This document shows positions 23,694 through 36,099 of a stretch of 64,000 nucleotides of DNA, piece by piece (positions within the stretch are counted from its first letter, which is position 1; each line of letters starts with the position of its first letter). Origin of the DNA: Laccaria trichodermophora (Eukaryota > Basidiomycota > Agaricomycetes > Agaricales > Hydnangiaceae); NCBI GenBank assembly GCA_018417955.1, contig JACTVC010000007.1:248001-312000 (forward strand), given 5' to 3'. Below the pieces are notes generated by a model, which saw nothing but the letters and a program-made list of their open reading frames with translations, was not told where the DNA came from and searched no databases. Both the position numbers and the translations under genes were made by a program.

Positions 23694-24717
23694 TCATGCC
23701 TGAACTACTTCCGCGCTCGGCGCACCATCTGGGTCCTTGAGAAGAATGGAGAAGTTATTGCGTTGGCCTTGGCGAAGAACGGTTTTCTTGTGAAAAAGAT
23801 GATGTCCTGATGGCGCAAGGTCCTCTTTACGATACAACCAGTAAGCCATCTTCCCACCTTGTCGCCATTTTTCGTAGATTTCCGTGAAATGAAGGTGATT
23901 CATAAGAGCTCTGAAATGTTCAAATGTCAGGTACCTTGAGTTCAGAAGGCAGGGCAAGGGAAGCTGAGGCAGATGAGATACATTTGTCGTATCGCGATCA
24001 AAGAACGCACCGCAAGAAACAGGTAGCCGCCGGGAGCGAGCATCCGGTGAGCAAGTTGTAACATGCGACCTAATGGCATTGAGGAGTTTCTCTGTCATAG
24101 AACAGTTTTCTCACCTCGATCGTTGGGTTCTGGGACAAAATTCAATACCAAACTCAGGCTTATGACATCCCATGCGCTGCGATGCTCCTCAGACATGAGA
24201 AGAAAATCCTGTTCTCGAATTGACGGATGGCGTGAACGCAAGTCAATCGGTGTGCACTCGATCCACGCAGAACAAGATTTGTAATTATCTGGCTTGAGCG
24301 CTCCAACTTCGAGAAGCCTAGGGGACACGAAAAAATGATTGATATAACTAGAAAGACTTTGTAAACATACCTCACTTTTGACTCTTTCAAGCTCAGGCTG
24401 TTGACCTTGAGCTCCTTCAACCAACGGATCAATACTTTTTCACTTCCACCACCACGATCGCCGCTCTGCCCTACAGCAGACATTCTCTGATAGCATTTCA
24501 GATCTCCGAGATCGGATATCTGATGCTGGACGCTGGCCAACGCCTCCGCTGTGTTGGCGTCCCCTGTGGGTGTGTTGAGAATTTGAGACCGCTTTTTAAG
24601 GAGAACGTGAAAGCGGCGAATGACGGTTCTACTTGATTGAGGGGTGCTCGAAGATGTTCTGGTCGTCTCTGGGAGGACGATTGGAGTCTTTCTCCGAGTC
24701 CTCTTGACTCTGGGCAT
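23694..24717 (-). CDS. BMT2: 25S rRNA adenine-N1 methyltransferase BMT2
   Basis: SAM-dependent nucleolar methyltransferase of the Bmt2 family, which makes m1A in 25S rRNA (position 2142 in yeast). The start MPRVKRTRRKTPIV is highly basic. It is followed by the family's DLKCYQRMSAVGQSGDRGGG segment, the SAM-fold strand LLEVGALKPDNY, CTPIDLRSRHPSIREQDF, then WDVISLSLVLNFVPEPNDRG and FLALPLPCLLNSRYLT. The C-terminus ends DPDGAPSAEVVQA. Order and motifs agree with the family. It is divergent to SPT16, with about 150 bp between starts; both products serve basic nuclear functions. Confidence 0.92.
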
Positions 24718-24866
24718 GGAGTAGGTGAAGCTAAGTAAATTACATAATATAGTTCAAGCTCCGACGCGTTTATGACATCGAGGTTCCTCCCTTGACCACA
24801 ATTTTGACGCGTTCAACATCTGCTCGGCGCTCTCTCTGATCTGCCGCAATTTTAACTAGCTCATCC

Positions 24867-27800
24867 ATGATCGTAGAACTCAACAAGTCTACCTTTACTT
24901 CTCGCGTTAAGCGGTTATACAGTGCTTGGAATGTACGCAATTGTATTCTGGTTTCGATCCTGTCCAGGACCTTACCTGTGTGCCACCTAGAACGCGAACA
25001 AGAATGACGAGTACAGCTCTATAGCCGACGTTGACGCCCTTTTACTCGTAGCAGGCGACCCAGCTGCCGAAGATGAGCCCATACGCAAGGGAACCTGTCT
25101 GCAAGTGAGTAGCTCCTCGATATATCCTCTTTGATTGAGACTGACTCCTCTCCAGCAATGGTTGCTTGGTTACGAATTTCCTTCTACTCTATTTTTGTTT
25201 CAAAAAGACAAGATATCGATATTATGCTCAGCTTCAAAGGGTAATATGATTATTGCACATTTCTCAATTCTTCTAACACAAAGGTCTTCCCAGCTAAAAT
25301 TCTGGCCCAAATCGAGAACATCGCGGGAATACCTTCAATCGAGATTTTTGCTCAACCAAAAACGAAAGATTCTGTGAACGATGCTCTTCCCAGGTTTTTC
25401 GACATTTACAAATCCACACAACGTGTCGGTACCCTTATGAAAGAATCGCATTCAGGAAAGCTCGCTTCAGAGTGGAAAAAACTTCTCTCTGATTCCTCCG
25501 TGACATGTGAGCAGGTGGACATTGCGCCTGCTGTCTCAGCGTTCATGGCGGCGAAAGATGATGAAGAGCTGGTAAGAGGTGAAGGAGCCATAGGGTTACT
25601 TAGAGTCTTGATCTTTTCTCTAGAAATCTGTGCAAGCAGCTGCTTCTCTGACGTCGACCCTTTTGAAATATCATGTTGCGCCGAAGTTGGAGTCAATTCT
25701 TGACAAGGAGTCGAAGACCACCCATGACATGTTTGCTGCTCAAATTGAAGCCCGCCTTGGTTCAGGTGAAGGAGACTCTGCCAAAGGCCCGGATATGAAA
25801 GTGTGGAGTCGATTCAAAGGACATCCCGACGTCAGTTTTCCATCATCTGTATTTCAATGAAGCTTAGTGGAGCCGCAGATTGACTTCCCATCTGTCGAGT
25901 TCTGCTATCCCCCCATCGTCATATCAAAGTCTTCAAAATCTGGATATGACCTTCGCTATACCGTAGAGTCTAGCGATGATAATATTGCTCACAAGGGTGT
26001 CCTACTGGTCTCGTTAGGACTTCGATATAAGTCGTACTGTACAAACATTGCAAGGTCATTCATCGTGGATCCTAATACTGTGCGTATGGTTTTTTTCGCC
26101 TCAATTTCGAGTTTAATTGCATATAGGCACAAGAAATGCAATATAATCTTCTACTTTCTCTGCAGTCTGAGCTGATCGCGACCATGAAGGATGGTGTGTC
26201 AGTTCGTGATGTTTACCAGCATGCTCTTGCGTATATCAGAGAGAGGCAGCCAGACTTAGAGAAGCATTTCGTGAAGAACCTCGGATTTGGAGTGCGTTGT
26301 GTTTTATTCCACTAAAATGTCAACTGATCTTTTGTTCTTCTCCATTGTAGATGGGCATTGAATTTCGTGATTCGGCATACGTTCTCTCTTCAAAGAGTGC
26401 CCGCACGCTGAAAAAGAACATGATCTTCAACCTTGACCTTGGATTTTCAGACCTCACTGACAGCAACGGTCAGAAGTGAGAAAAGTATTTTTTAAACCTC
26501 TTGCATTCGTCTCTAAGCTCGTGCACAGATACTCTCTTCATCTCGCCGATACTGTGAAGATCGATACTTCAGCCTCGGTACTGATGACCGAAGGATCGAA
26601 ATCACCAAAAGATACTCTTTTTTTCCTCAATCCTGAGAGCGAAGAAGAGAAACCGAAGGGGAAGGACAAGAATCGCGCTTTTGTTCCAAAAGCCAATGGA
26701 TCACCGACCAAGCAAAAAACAATTGCCGGAAAGGTTCTTCGAAACCAAACGCGAAGGGCTGCTCAAGACGAAGTACATCAGACAGCCTTGGCCAAACTTA
26801 TCGAACATCAGCGTGAACTTCATGAGAGACTACAAGCTGATGGCCTTCAGAAGTTCTCCGAAGATGGTGGAGGTAATGGTGGGAAAGAAGGAAAGGGCTG
26901 GAAAAAATTTCAGAGCTACAAGGGTGAAGGCGCCTTGCCAATTGAAGTTGAGAGGTTACGGGTATGTCTTATCGGCTCGTTTGTCAACTTATCATTGACC
27001 GGAATTTATCGTAGATACACGTTGATCGCAAAACCCAGACAGTAATCCTACCCATACACGGGTTTGCGGTTCCATTTCACATTAATACCATCAAGAATGC
27101 TAGTAAGAGTGACGAAGGCGACTTCACATATCTACGAATTAATTTCCAAACACCGGGCCAACTCGCTGGAAAGAAGGAGGACACCGTTCGTACCGTTTCC
27201 CGACTTCTCCATCACACTTATGCAATTTTCTATCTAGCCTTTCGAAGATCCAGACGCGACGTTCATTCGTTCTGTCTCGTACCGATCACCGGATGGCCAC
27301 CGCTTTGACAACATTTGCAAGCAAATCACTGATCTGAAGAAGGAGGCAAATAAGCGGGAGCAACAGAAGAAAGAAATGGCGGATGTCATTGAGCAAGGAT
27401 CCCTAGTGGAGATTAAGGGTAGAAGACCTGCGAAAATGACGGAGGCCTTCATTCGACCCGCTCTTGATGGTAAAAGATTGCCTGGAGAAGTCGAGATTCA
27501 CCAGAACGGCATCAGGTATCAATCACTTGGTTCCCAGAAAGTCGGTATGTGTGCGATGCTCTGAATGCAGCGAAATTTAAACTAAAAACGCACGATAGAT
27601 ATCCTGTTCAGCAACGTCAAACATCTCTTCTTTCAACCCTGCGACCACGAGCTGCTAGTTGTCGTCCACCTAAATTTGAAGGCGCCTATCATGATTGGAA
27701 AGAAGAAAGCATTCGTATGTTCCTCCTTCTAAGCCTCCCCGCGCGTTACAAATCAGGTGTACAGGATATCCAATTTTTTAGAGAAGCCACAGATGTGCAG

Positions 27801-28959
27801 TTCGACGAGACTGGGAACCGGAAGCGAAAGCATCGGTATGGGGATGAAGACGAAATTGAGATGGAACAACAAGAAAGAAAGAGGCGAACCCTCCTCAATA
27901 AAGAAATCAAGGCATTTGCCGAAAAAATCGCAGAAGCGGCCTCAGCTTCGGTCTGTCCCTCTCACACAATGACTAGCCCTTGACTTGACAATCTCTAGAA
28001 CGGCGAGACTCTGGAACTTGACATACCCTTCCGAGAATTGTCTTTTGAGGGGGTCCCATTCCGAACTAGTGCTCGTCTCCAGCCAACAACTGAATGTCTA
28101 GTTCATTTGACGGACCCTCCCTTCCTCGTTGTGACTTTGGCGGAAATTGAAATCGCATCGTTAGAGCGGGTTCAATATGGCTTAAAGCAATTTGATCTCG
28201 TTTTCATCTTCAAGGACTTCACGAAGACACCTCTGCATATCAATTCTATTCAAAGCTCTCAGATGGATGATGTCAAGAATTGGCTTGAGTGAGTTTGACT
28301 GCTGTTGTGATAAGGCGGATCCTGACGACGTGTTTCAGCTCTGTCGATATCCCGATGAGCGAGGGCCCCGTAAACTTAAATTGGGGTCCAATCATGAAGC
28401 ACATCAATGAAAGCCCCTATGAATTCTTCCAACAGGGCGGTTGGACTTTTCTTGGGGGAGCAGGGGGTGTGCAGGTTTGTTGTCGCAGTTGTACCCTTTT
28501 AAGCTCCTAACCGAGCACATCTTCCAGAGTGATCATTCTGAGGCGTCAGACTCCGAGTCTGAGTTCGAGGCTGATGAAGAAGAACTCGTATCAGTTGCGA
28601 GTAGTGACGATGCTAGTGACTTCAATGATTCCAATGCCAGTGGCAGTGATGCAAGTGGCTCTGACTTTGGTGGCGGGGATGATGAAAGCGATGAAGGTAG
28701 GTTTAAGCCCATCAACCCCAGACCTTGCTTCATACTCATTGTGACCATTTTAGGTGATGATTGGGATGAGCTAGAGAGGAAAGCGGCAAAAGGTAAGAAA
28801 CAATGTAGCGACTGTATGCCTGTACTCATACCATCTTTAACAGCTGATCAAAAACGAGCCGAAGGAGGTCGAAAAGCTGGTTCCGACGATTCTGACAATG
28901 ACCGTCCAAAGAAAAAGGCGACGTCAAAGCCCAATGGCAAAACTAAAGGCAAACGTTAG
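24867..28959 (+). CDS. SPT16: FACT complex histone chaperone subunit SPT16
   Basis: Large subunit of FACT, which loosens and rebuilds nucleosomes during transcription and replication. The first exon is [20 protein letters not shown]. The aminopeptidase-like but catalytically inactive N-terminal domain spans roughly 24970-26480 ([36 protein letters not shown]). Then come the middle PH-like domains ([59 protein letters not shown]). The C-terminal acidic tail that binds H2A-H2B lies near 28540-28700 and is rich in S, D and E, ending in the basic [10 protein letters not shown]. The gene appears complete with about a dozen short introns. It is convergent with the next gene, with 72 bp between ends. 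Confidence 0.95.
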
Positions 28960-29031
28960 ACAGCGCTTGACATTTATATGCCACTGATTCTATGTACCAT
29001 AACACGACATTTATTTTGATCCCTAAGGGTG

Positions 29032-30108
29032 TCACTGGCTAATTAGAAATTGCTCTCGCCACAGAGCCACACCCATGATGGCAGCACCAAAGCCGACCAA
29101 GGGAATAGCCATCATATACCAAACGACCATCTTGAACAACTGCCCTAAATTTTGAGCAAACCACAAAGTAGCTACGGCGGTAGACACAGATCCAAAGACA
29201 AAATCCCACTGTAAAAAGTCAAGGGTTTGCAATGAAACATCCGAGACATTGAGAGCAACTGGTGAAGGGAAAAACATTGATTTGATCGCCGCGAGATCAT
29301 TCTTTATTGGCCAGATTGTCGAAATGTGGACAGAGGATGCGATGATGAAACAACCCAGATATAAAGCACGGATTGTTGGGTATCCCGACTGAGGATGTTG
29401 AGATGGTGGACGAAAAAATAAATGGAGTGCATGAGCGAGAGAGACGTAAATCGGGTATGGCTGCCAAATCGCTGTGACGGTTGGATCATTCAGAATGAGC
29501 ATGGATATGGTAGGAACTATTGCGCCAATGAGAACACCAAAAACAATAGCTTCTGCATGGGCCTGTGTAATTGCACCCCTCGTTTTGGACGAGCCAGCAC
29601 CTTTCGACAGACCACGCCCTCGGAAAAGAAGAAAAGCCAGCCAGTATATAGGCATTGTCGCACCAACGCTCATCGTCTGAGAGAGCAAACCCCAGATGGC
29701 GGGGTATGCAATGAGAAGACTGCGACCATCACGGCAGGCTTCTACAGCAGGAAGTACGACAAAGGGGAAGCCAACCCCAATAAAATAGGCGAGAAAACTA
29801 AGAGGTAGAGGCTTTGCCATAGTGATGTGGAAGAATGCCACTAAAGGACAAAGTTGGGTATCAAGGATAGGAATTGTTGTGTAATTCAGACGATAGGGCG
29901 TCTCTGTGAGGGATGAGATGGTGGGCGGACATTGAGCAGCCAACTTATCAGCCAGTCCACTTGCAAAGAGATGACCAAAAATGAAGTTGAAAGCCAGAGC
30001 GCTGAGGGTAGGGAAAACGACTAGAGCCAGTAAGGGGCCTAGAAAGAATGTTATTAACGCAGGAAATCGTTTTGATGCTTTAGAGCACTCGCCTTTCAAC
30101 AACGCCAT
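29032..30108 (-). CDS. Polytopic membrane protein of unknown function
   Basis: Single-exon protein of about 358 residues with eight or nine hydrophobic segments, for example ALITFFLGPLLALVVFPTL, PLSFLAYFIGVGFPFVVLPA, AIVFGVLIGAIVPTISMLIL, and a final MMAIPLVGFGAAIMGVAL. Distinctive loops are FRGRGLSKGAGSSKTRG and IWQPYPIYVSLAHALHLFFR. The early lumenal loop has an N-glycosylation-type NYT. The distribution of helices recalls fungal integral-membrane proteins encoded near secondary-metabolite clusters, including terpene-cyclase-like ones, but I see no matching catalytic signature and no such cluster here. The start at 30108 (MALLKGECSKASKR) is preferred because the protein then opens with a short basic stretch before helix 1. 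An in-frame ATG at 30186 would add 26 residues and reach close to the HRQ1 promoter. Confidence 0.7.
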   Translation of the reverse strand: MALLKGECSKASKRFPALITFFLGPLLALVVFPTLSALAFNFIFGHLFASGLADKLAAQCPPTISSLTETPYRLNYTTIPILDTQLCPLVAFFHITMAKPLPLSFLAYFIGVGFPFVVLPAVEACRDGRSLLIAYPAIWGLLSQTMSVGATMPIYWLAFLLFRGRGLSKGAGSSKTRGAITQAHAEAIVFGVLIGAIVPTISMLILNDPTVTAIWQPYPIYVSLAHALHLFFRPPSQHPQSGYPTIRALYLGCFIIASSVHISTIWPIKNDLAAIKSMFFPSPVALNVSDVSLQTLDFLQWDFVFGSVSTAVATLWFAQNLGQLFKMVVWYMMAIPLVGFGAAIMGVALWREQFLISQ

Positions 30109-30214
30109 TTTTTGTGGTTGTATGTAGGTCTGCGAGTGATGACGAGTTAGGAACCGACACGGCCCTGCCTTACAACTCAACTTCATTCATAGGCGCCCAT
30201 ACAAACAAAAAAAC

Positions 30215-33200
30215 ATGAAACGGAAACTAGAGAGGCCTGCCTCAGATACAGAAAGAAGCTCGACTATCACGGCTCCTGGCAAGAAAGCACGTATAACCGT
30301 AAATCAATCTAAAACCAATGGCGACTCGCTGGGGAACGAAACGAGGGACTGGCCAGATTACTTTCATTCAGTAAGTAGTAGAAATGACAACGCGTTCTTG
30401 CCAATTTTTTGAAATCACGACAGTTGTACAACGTGAGGAGTTAAAACCTTCCAGTCTTCCGTCGCTTTGATTTCATCGTGTTGTTTCAAATCTAGATTTT
30501 TGGAGTGAGTGCCAACCCATAGGCCTACCCTTCGCGCTTCATGCGAATGCTCGTTCAAGGCCCTAAACACGGTCCTCGCCTTCGTTTCGTCAAAAAGGCA
30601 GCTTACTACTACCTTCTCTGCTGTGCGGTCTTCCATAGAAGGCCTTCTGAGACAGTATGCACACCGTCGTCCTCAACTGTCCTTTTCAAGCTTTAACATT
30701 TGTTCAGCTCTTTGGAAATGAGGAGCATTGCTGAGCTGAAGTTCGTAAAGAAAAAATTCTACGAAGTTTTTTACCTCACCCACTCTTTCAGGGCTTTAAT
30801 GCCTGATCTCATCAGGTTCTCATATATTCCGAAATCCGAGTTTCAGACCAGTCAATCGAATACAACTCAATCCAATGCACACTTCAATTCTGGTCGAGAG
30901 AGTGCGACTGAAGACGAACATGTACTTGTTTTGGATTTCACTAATTGTTTCAAGGGAGCCAAGTCAAAGACCGGGTATATTTGGTTTCACCTTTTTTTTT
31001 ACAATCAGACCGTGTTATAGATCCACTTTCAGGACCGGGCTATCTTTGACGGCCCCGACTACAATATCCACCGCGGTTGTGAAGAAAATGATTGAGAGGA
31101 GGAATGCCGCGTGCCGAAATGCGTTGAACGAGTATGCCTATTCCTAGAACCCATGTTTTTGATTGGTTGTTGATGGGGTATTTTATAGCTTACTGCTGGC
31201 GACTTCTGTCAAAGATGACCCTGTTTCTCTTCTAATGGCCGCAGGGAGGGATCACATCCCCGTCAACCCATCTGAAAGTTTGTTTCGAGAAGAGATGATC
31301 AACGTTAAGGTTCCAACATCAAACGAACGCCGTTCTATTGCTGAAGTTGTCGCTGAGCTGCAAACGCAAACCTGGGTCGATGACCAAATTGTCTATACTA
31401 AGGCTTTTGACGCGAAGGAAGCGCTGACTGGCAAGCAGATCACCCATATTTCCCCCCTCCAATTAATCTATATCTAGATGTATTTGAGCCTGCTCTCTCG
31501 CAGATGGTTTCCCGGGGACTTTCAGAAGCACACAACATAACTTCTTTCTACAGCCATCAGGTCGCGGCTATCCGAGCAGTTCAGCGTGGAATGAATGTTG
31601 TCGTATCCACAAGCACTGCATCAGGGAAAAGCGTCATCTATCAGGTCTTACACTTCTTGGGCTATGGATTCAAAAGCTCATTATTTGTGTTGGGAAAAGG
31701 TTCCGCTCTTGACGTTTTTGGAAAAGAATACTGGTGTTACTGCCGTGTTTGTATACCCTACTAAGGCCCGCCATCTGTTTAAAAAGACCTTGCCCACGAT
31801 GGTAATGCTGAACAACAGGCACTTGCACAAGACCAAAAAGGCTCTTTAGAACGTTTATTTGCTTCCTGTCCAACACTTAGCCATCTCAAGGTCTACCGTC
31901 TTGTGCTGGTTCGGTTTTTATTCTCATCCTTTTCTCCCCGCAGATATCGACCTACGATGGTGACACACCCCAACAAGATCGTGCAGGTATGTTTGCTTTC
32001 TCATCATCGGATTTAGCCTTACGTTTCGTTGGAGTGATTCGGGAGTCAGCCTCTGTGATTTTAACGAACTTTGTTAGTCAGACCCGTTCCTTCCTCTGGT
32101 GACCCCCTCCGACGATGTTTTCCAGGACACCATTCACGCATCTATACTCCCTCGGGAGGAATTTTGGCGAAGGTTATCCTCTTCCTTGATATTTGCATCT
32201 TTTCTAACGGAAGAACAGCTTTTTGAAAAAGATCAAGGGGAGTAGATTCACGGTCAACTTGCAACGTCAAACTTTACTAGTAATTGTCAGCTCTTTGCAG
32301 TGGATGAACTCCACTATTACTCTGGAGTTTTCGGAAGGTATGTGCAAATTTAGATAAGATTAGTGCCTGTCACCTAAGGAAGGCATCGCAGTCACGTAGC
32401 TATGATAATCAGACGATTTCGGAGGGTCTGTGCCGCCGTCGGAAGTCCGTATTGTTCCTCTTTCATTCAAAGTTACTGAGCGGTTCTCATTGTTGATATA
32501 TAGACAGACATATTCAGTTCATTTCCTGTAGTGCGACTTTAGCAAATCCTGGCGCCCACATGGAGAAAATGTTTGGGCTAGATAGTACAAGCCTCGAAGT
32601 TTTCACCGAAGATGGTTCCCCCTCAGGACGCAAAGATGTTCTCATCTGGAACCCCAAACTTCGCGACCCCAAGCAGCCAAGTTTAGGGAGGTGCAGTTCC
32701 ATTTCTGACGCGGCAAGGGTAATGCGGTTTCTCATGAAGCGGGGCATACGGGTTATCCTCTTTTGCAAGGTGAGATCGACCTGGGTAAATTCCCAAGCCC
32801 GAATTTGAAAATTAATTGGGTCAGATAAGAAAAATTTGCGAGCTGGTAACTCCATCAAATTAGGGTTTTGTTACAATGCCCCTAACAAAACATCCAGGCG
32901 ATGAAGACCATTAAGGCTGATCTGACTAATGAAGGCCGACTTGACATCTTAGATCGCGTCAGACCTTATCGTGGGGGTAATTTACTGTTCATGCTTGTGA
33001 CAACCAATGTTTGATTCTTGACTTTTCATACCAGGATATTCACAAGAGGTATTCTTGCTCATGTCTTATTTGTGCCGTGCCATAGATCACTGCTCCAGGA
33101 TCGTCGTCGGATTGAACAGGACGCGTTTTCAGGCGCGCTTTTAGGCATAGTCGCGACAAATGCTTTGGAGCTTGGAATTGATATCGGTGCGCTCGATGCA

Positions 33201-35243
33201 GTCATTATGCTCGGATTTCCTATGAAAATATCCAACTTTGTGCGTTTTCTTCCTTTCCTGTGGGGGTTTTCTCTAAACGTCTTCGTAGAGACAGCAATCG
33301 GGGAGAGCAGGGCGTCGATCTCGTGATTCTCTTTCTGTATTGATCGCAGATTCATTCCCCGTTGATCAGTACTACGTCTCCCATCCCGAAGAACTGTTCG
33401 ACAGCAAAATCGACGATCTCATCATAGAGACGGAAAATAAAAATATGTTGGAGGGTAATTTTGACTAGCTATCCCTTTGGCTCAGCCCAATGAATTACCA
33501 CTCCAGCTCACCTTCAATGTGCGGGGAATGAGATGCCTCTATCTCCGGCTGACGAGAAATGGTTTGGACCATTAATGCTGCAAGTCTGCGAAACACAATT
33601 AAGTAAGGACAAGGACGGATGGTGGGCAATTCTGAGTCTTTGCATTTTATGCTTCGTCACCCAACTTTGTCACGACGGCAAGGTACCATACACACGCGAA
33701 ATTCCTGCCATATCCATCCACACATGTTTCAATCCGTGAGATGGTTACATCCATTCAGTTCCTCCGTGTACTAAATTCTCCCACTAGGCGGGGTCACCGA
33801 GGATAAATACATTGTTGTTGAGGTCCAGCTTGGCCAGCCGGCCAAGTCGAGTCTCATCGAAGAAGTAGAGATTTCGAGAGCGTTATTTGAAATTTATGAA
33901 GGGGGCATCGTGAGCACATCCTTTTTCTGTTTCTGCATTGCCTAAGATTGCCGTCAGTTCATGCATCAAGGCTCTACATTTATTGTGCGCCTTTTCGACC
34001 CGCTTTACCTTCCATCATTTTACCTAATAGTTTGGCCAGATCACAGAGGTAAATCATGATGCGAAGCTGGTGAAAACAATTAGAAGGGACGTCAACTATA
34101 TAACGTCGCCAAGGCAAGATTCCACGGTCTCGTTGAATTTCGTATCTCTAACCGTGCGCCACGTCATAACCAATAGGGATTTTACGTGAGAACCCATTCA
34201 TTCATCCTGACGAACATATCTTCAAAATTTTACGCAGTAACGTGGACGCACTCCAAACTCGGCGCATTAGGGCTATCAACGCGATTCGTGTATATTATGG
34301 AAGTAAGCATTCAACATCCCTCGCAATTTCGCAGGTGTAAATCTTTGGAGTTAGAGATCAGCGTATATGTCAAAGTATTTGGTACGTCTATGCGTAGCTT
34401 ATGCACGCCTCGCCATCTCACGTCAGCCCCGTCGTGATAGGATTTTACAAAATCAGGTATGCACATTATTTCCAACAATGTGCAGATTGATGATTTTTAC
34501 AGGAATGGAGTTATCCTGGACGCCGTAGATCTTGAAACTCTTCCGTTGGAACAAGATACCACTGGCTTTTGGATTGACGTGCCAAACACACTCCTTCAAC
34601 TTATGCAATCGAAAGGAATCAATGCGGCGGAGGCAATACATGCTGCCCAGCATGCTTTCTTGAACCAATTCCCTTTAGCAGAAGATATTCGGACAGAATG
34701 CAAAGTAGAAGAGAAAGAGTATAAGGCAGCAGAATCGCAACGAAAGCGACCAGCACGGTGTGTTGACCCCCCCTGCCTTCAAATCAGACCACCAATTTTG
34801 TTTAGTCTCATCTTCTACGATGCCATTGGCAAAGGTGGATCTGTAACTGCGAAGGCTTTCGATGAAGGTATATCAGCTTTTATATCTCTCTTTCATATTG
34901 TTCAATACTTTGTAGCCAAATCGATACTGGACAAAGCCCACCTAGCCATTCAAAACTGCCAGTGCAAAAATGGCTGTACGAGATGTAAGATTGATGTTCC
35001 TGTTCTCCCAAGTGTTGACCATTGATGTGCGATGAAGGTGTGCAAAGCACCTTCTGCAAAGAGGGGAACAAAGTTTGCTCCAAGCTTGGGGCCGAGATAA
35101 TTTTGAGGCAAATTCTCGGTCTCGATATCAACAAGAAGGGTATTCCCTACCGCACAGATCCCTTACCCCACAATACAATAGTCGAAGCCTTCCCCGTCTC
35201 GGTGGCAGACGGCGTTAACGTTGAATATTACTCCAGTATATAA
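30215..35243 (+). CDS. HRQ1: ATP-dependent 3'-5' DNA helicase HRQ1 (RecQ4-like), with several odd splice sites
   Basis: Superfamily 2 helicase of the Hrq1 family, active in interstrand-crosslink repair and telomere maintenance in the nucleus. The N-terminus is basic ([15 protein letters not shown]). Helicase motifs are present: [11 protein letters not shown] (Walker A, near 31612), VFVYPTKA (Ia), [10 protein letters not shown] (DExH box, near 32300), SCSATLANP (III), [14 protein letters not shown] (V, near 33150) and [11 protein letters not shown] (VI, near 33290). The Hrq1-specific C-terminal part follows: [27 protein letters not shown], and a [10 protein letters not shown] cysteine cluster near 34960. 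It ends YYSSI at 35243. Several introns lack GT-AG ends: GC-AG at 31431-31477, GC-AG with a poor donor at 31766-31818, GG-AG at 32238-32290, and no AG acceptor before the exon at about 35027. The gene may be poorly spliced or decaying. Its last 66 bp belong to a duplicated block. Confidence 0.82.
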
Positions 35244-35390
35244 CCAAATCCTTAATTAGCGAAGAGACAAGACGTCTTCGTTGTTCAAAGAAGTGGGTCA
35301 AAATCGCTCCAGACACATTTTTAGTTGTGTTTCCCCAGGTTGTTTGATTTAGCTTCGAAGATCTCCCATCAATGGAGGGGGGAGGCAGAT
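35178..35390. repeat. Left copy of the HRQ1/SCY1-like 3' junction
   Basis: This 213-bp block matches 50257-50475 in the same orientation along its whole length, with substitutions and about six small indels. Shared stretches include tataaccaaatcc, gtgggtcaaaatcgctcc, tgtttccccaggttgtttga and atctcccatcaatggagggg. The part inside HRQ1 keeps its reading frame to the stop at 35243. The part equivalent to the end of the SCY1-like gene has lost 10, 10 and 4 bp relative to the right copy, which breaks that frame. Confidence 0.9.
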
Positions 35391-35979
35391 TTCTGTGAGC
35401 GTTGTCCCTATGTCTGAGGGGTTCTCTCACCTTTCAATAGGGGATACCATATCAGAATGTTTAAAAGCCAGTCCTCTTCGGCATCCTATCCACTGGTCTC
35501 TTCAGACCTTACTTCCCAGATGAATGCCTTTTCCAAGGGGGTGGCGGAATGTGGAAAAGAGACCAACACTCGTTATTTTTTTTTCAGAGTTCCGCTTGAC
35601 ACCCCCCCACCACCTACCTTCCTAATAGAGTATGTTTTTCCCATACTACTTATGTTTTTTTTTTTTTTGAATTCATAAAATTCACAGAAAATTTACATGT
35701 AACAAGTGAATTCGGCCTGATGGCAATGGTTACTCCAAATCTGATTATGTTGTACATTGCACCACGGCCAGCTGCATCGCAGTTATGGTCGCCGGGATTG
35801 TAATAGGGAGCTGGGAAGGGAGGGTAATGGTGCCGAGTAAGAATCCGAAGCGTCGAAAGTGGTGTGACTGATTGCAACTAGGTCAGCGTAAAGGCCGTTG
35901 GATACTTATGAGTAGACTAGCATGAGAAGCCTGAGCCTCGTGGCTTGGGCCCTTGGGGCGGCGTGCGGAGTGTATTAGG
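35391..35979. other. Accessory DNA left of the 9.8-kb element, no gene seen
   Basis: About 590 bp between the left junction copy and the target-site duplication. I see no convincing coding region. It has T-rich runs near 35576-35585 and 35656-35667, and a short gacaccccccc tract near 35598 that loosely resembles a tract at 45961. It probably belongs to the older insertion that split HRQ1 from the SCY1-like gene. Confidence 0.4.
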
Positions 35980-35987
35980 GTGTGTCG
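35980..35987. repeat. Target-site duplication, left copy (GTGTGTCG)
   Basis: Eight bases GTGTGTCG directly before the left inverted terminus. The identical eight bases follow the right terminus at 45820-45827. Confidence 0.85.
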
Positions 35988-36095
35988 TAGTGTTGCCGTC
36001 GAAGCGAAGTGACTTCGAGGTGACTTCGATTCGGTTCGAAAATCACACCACTTCGTGTCACTTCGAGGTATCGAAGTGAGTCGAGGTGAATTTGT
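35988..36095. repeat. Left terminal inverted repeat and subterminal CGAAGTG motifs
   Basis: TAGTGTTGCCG at 35988-35998, then at least five CGAAG(T/C)G or CACTTCG units up to about 36090, some arranged as palindromes (CGAAGTGACTTCG). Clusters like these are often transposase binding sites in DDE transposons; that role is inferred here. Confidence 0.75.
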
Positions 36096-36099
36096 GATG

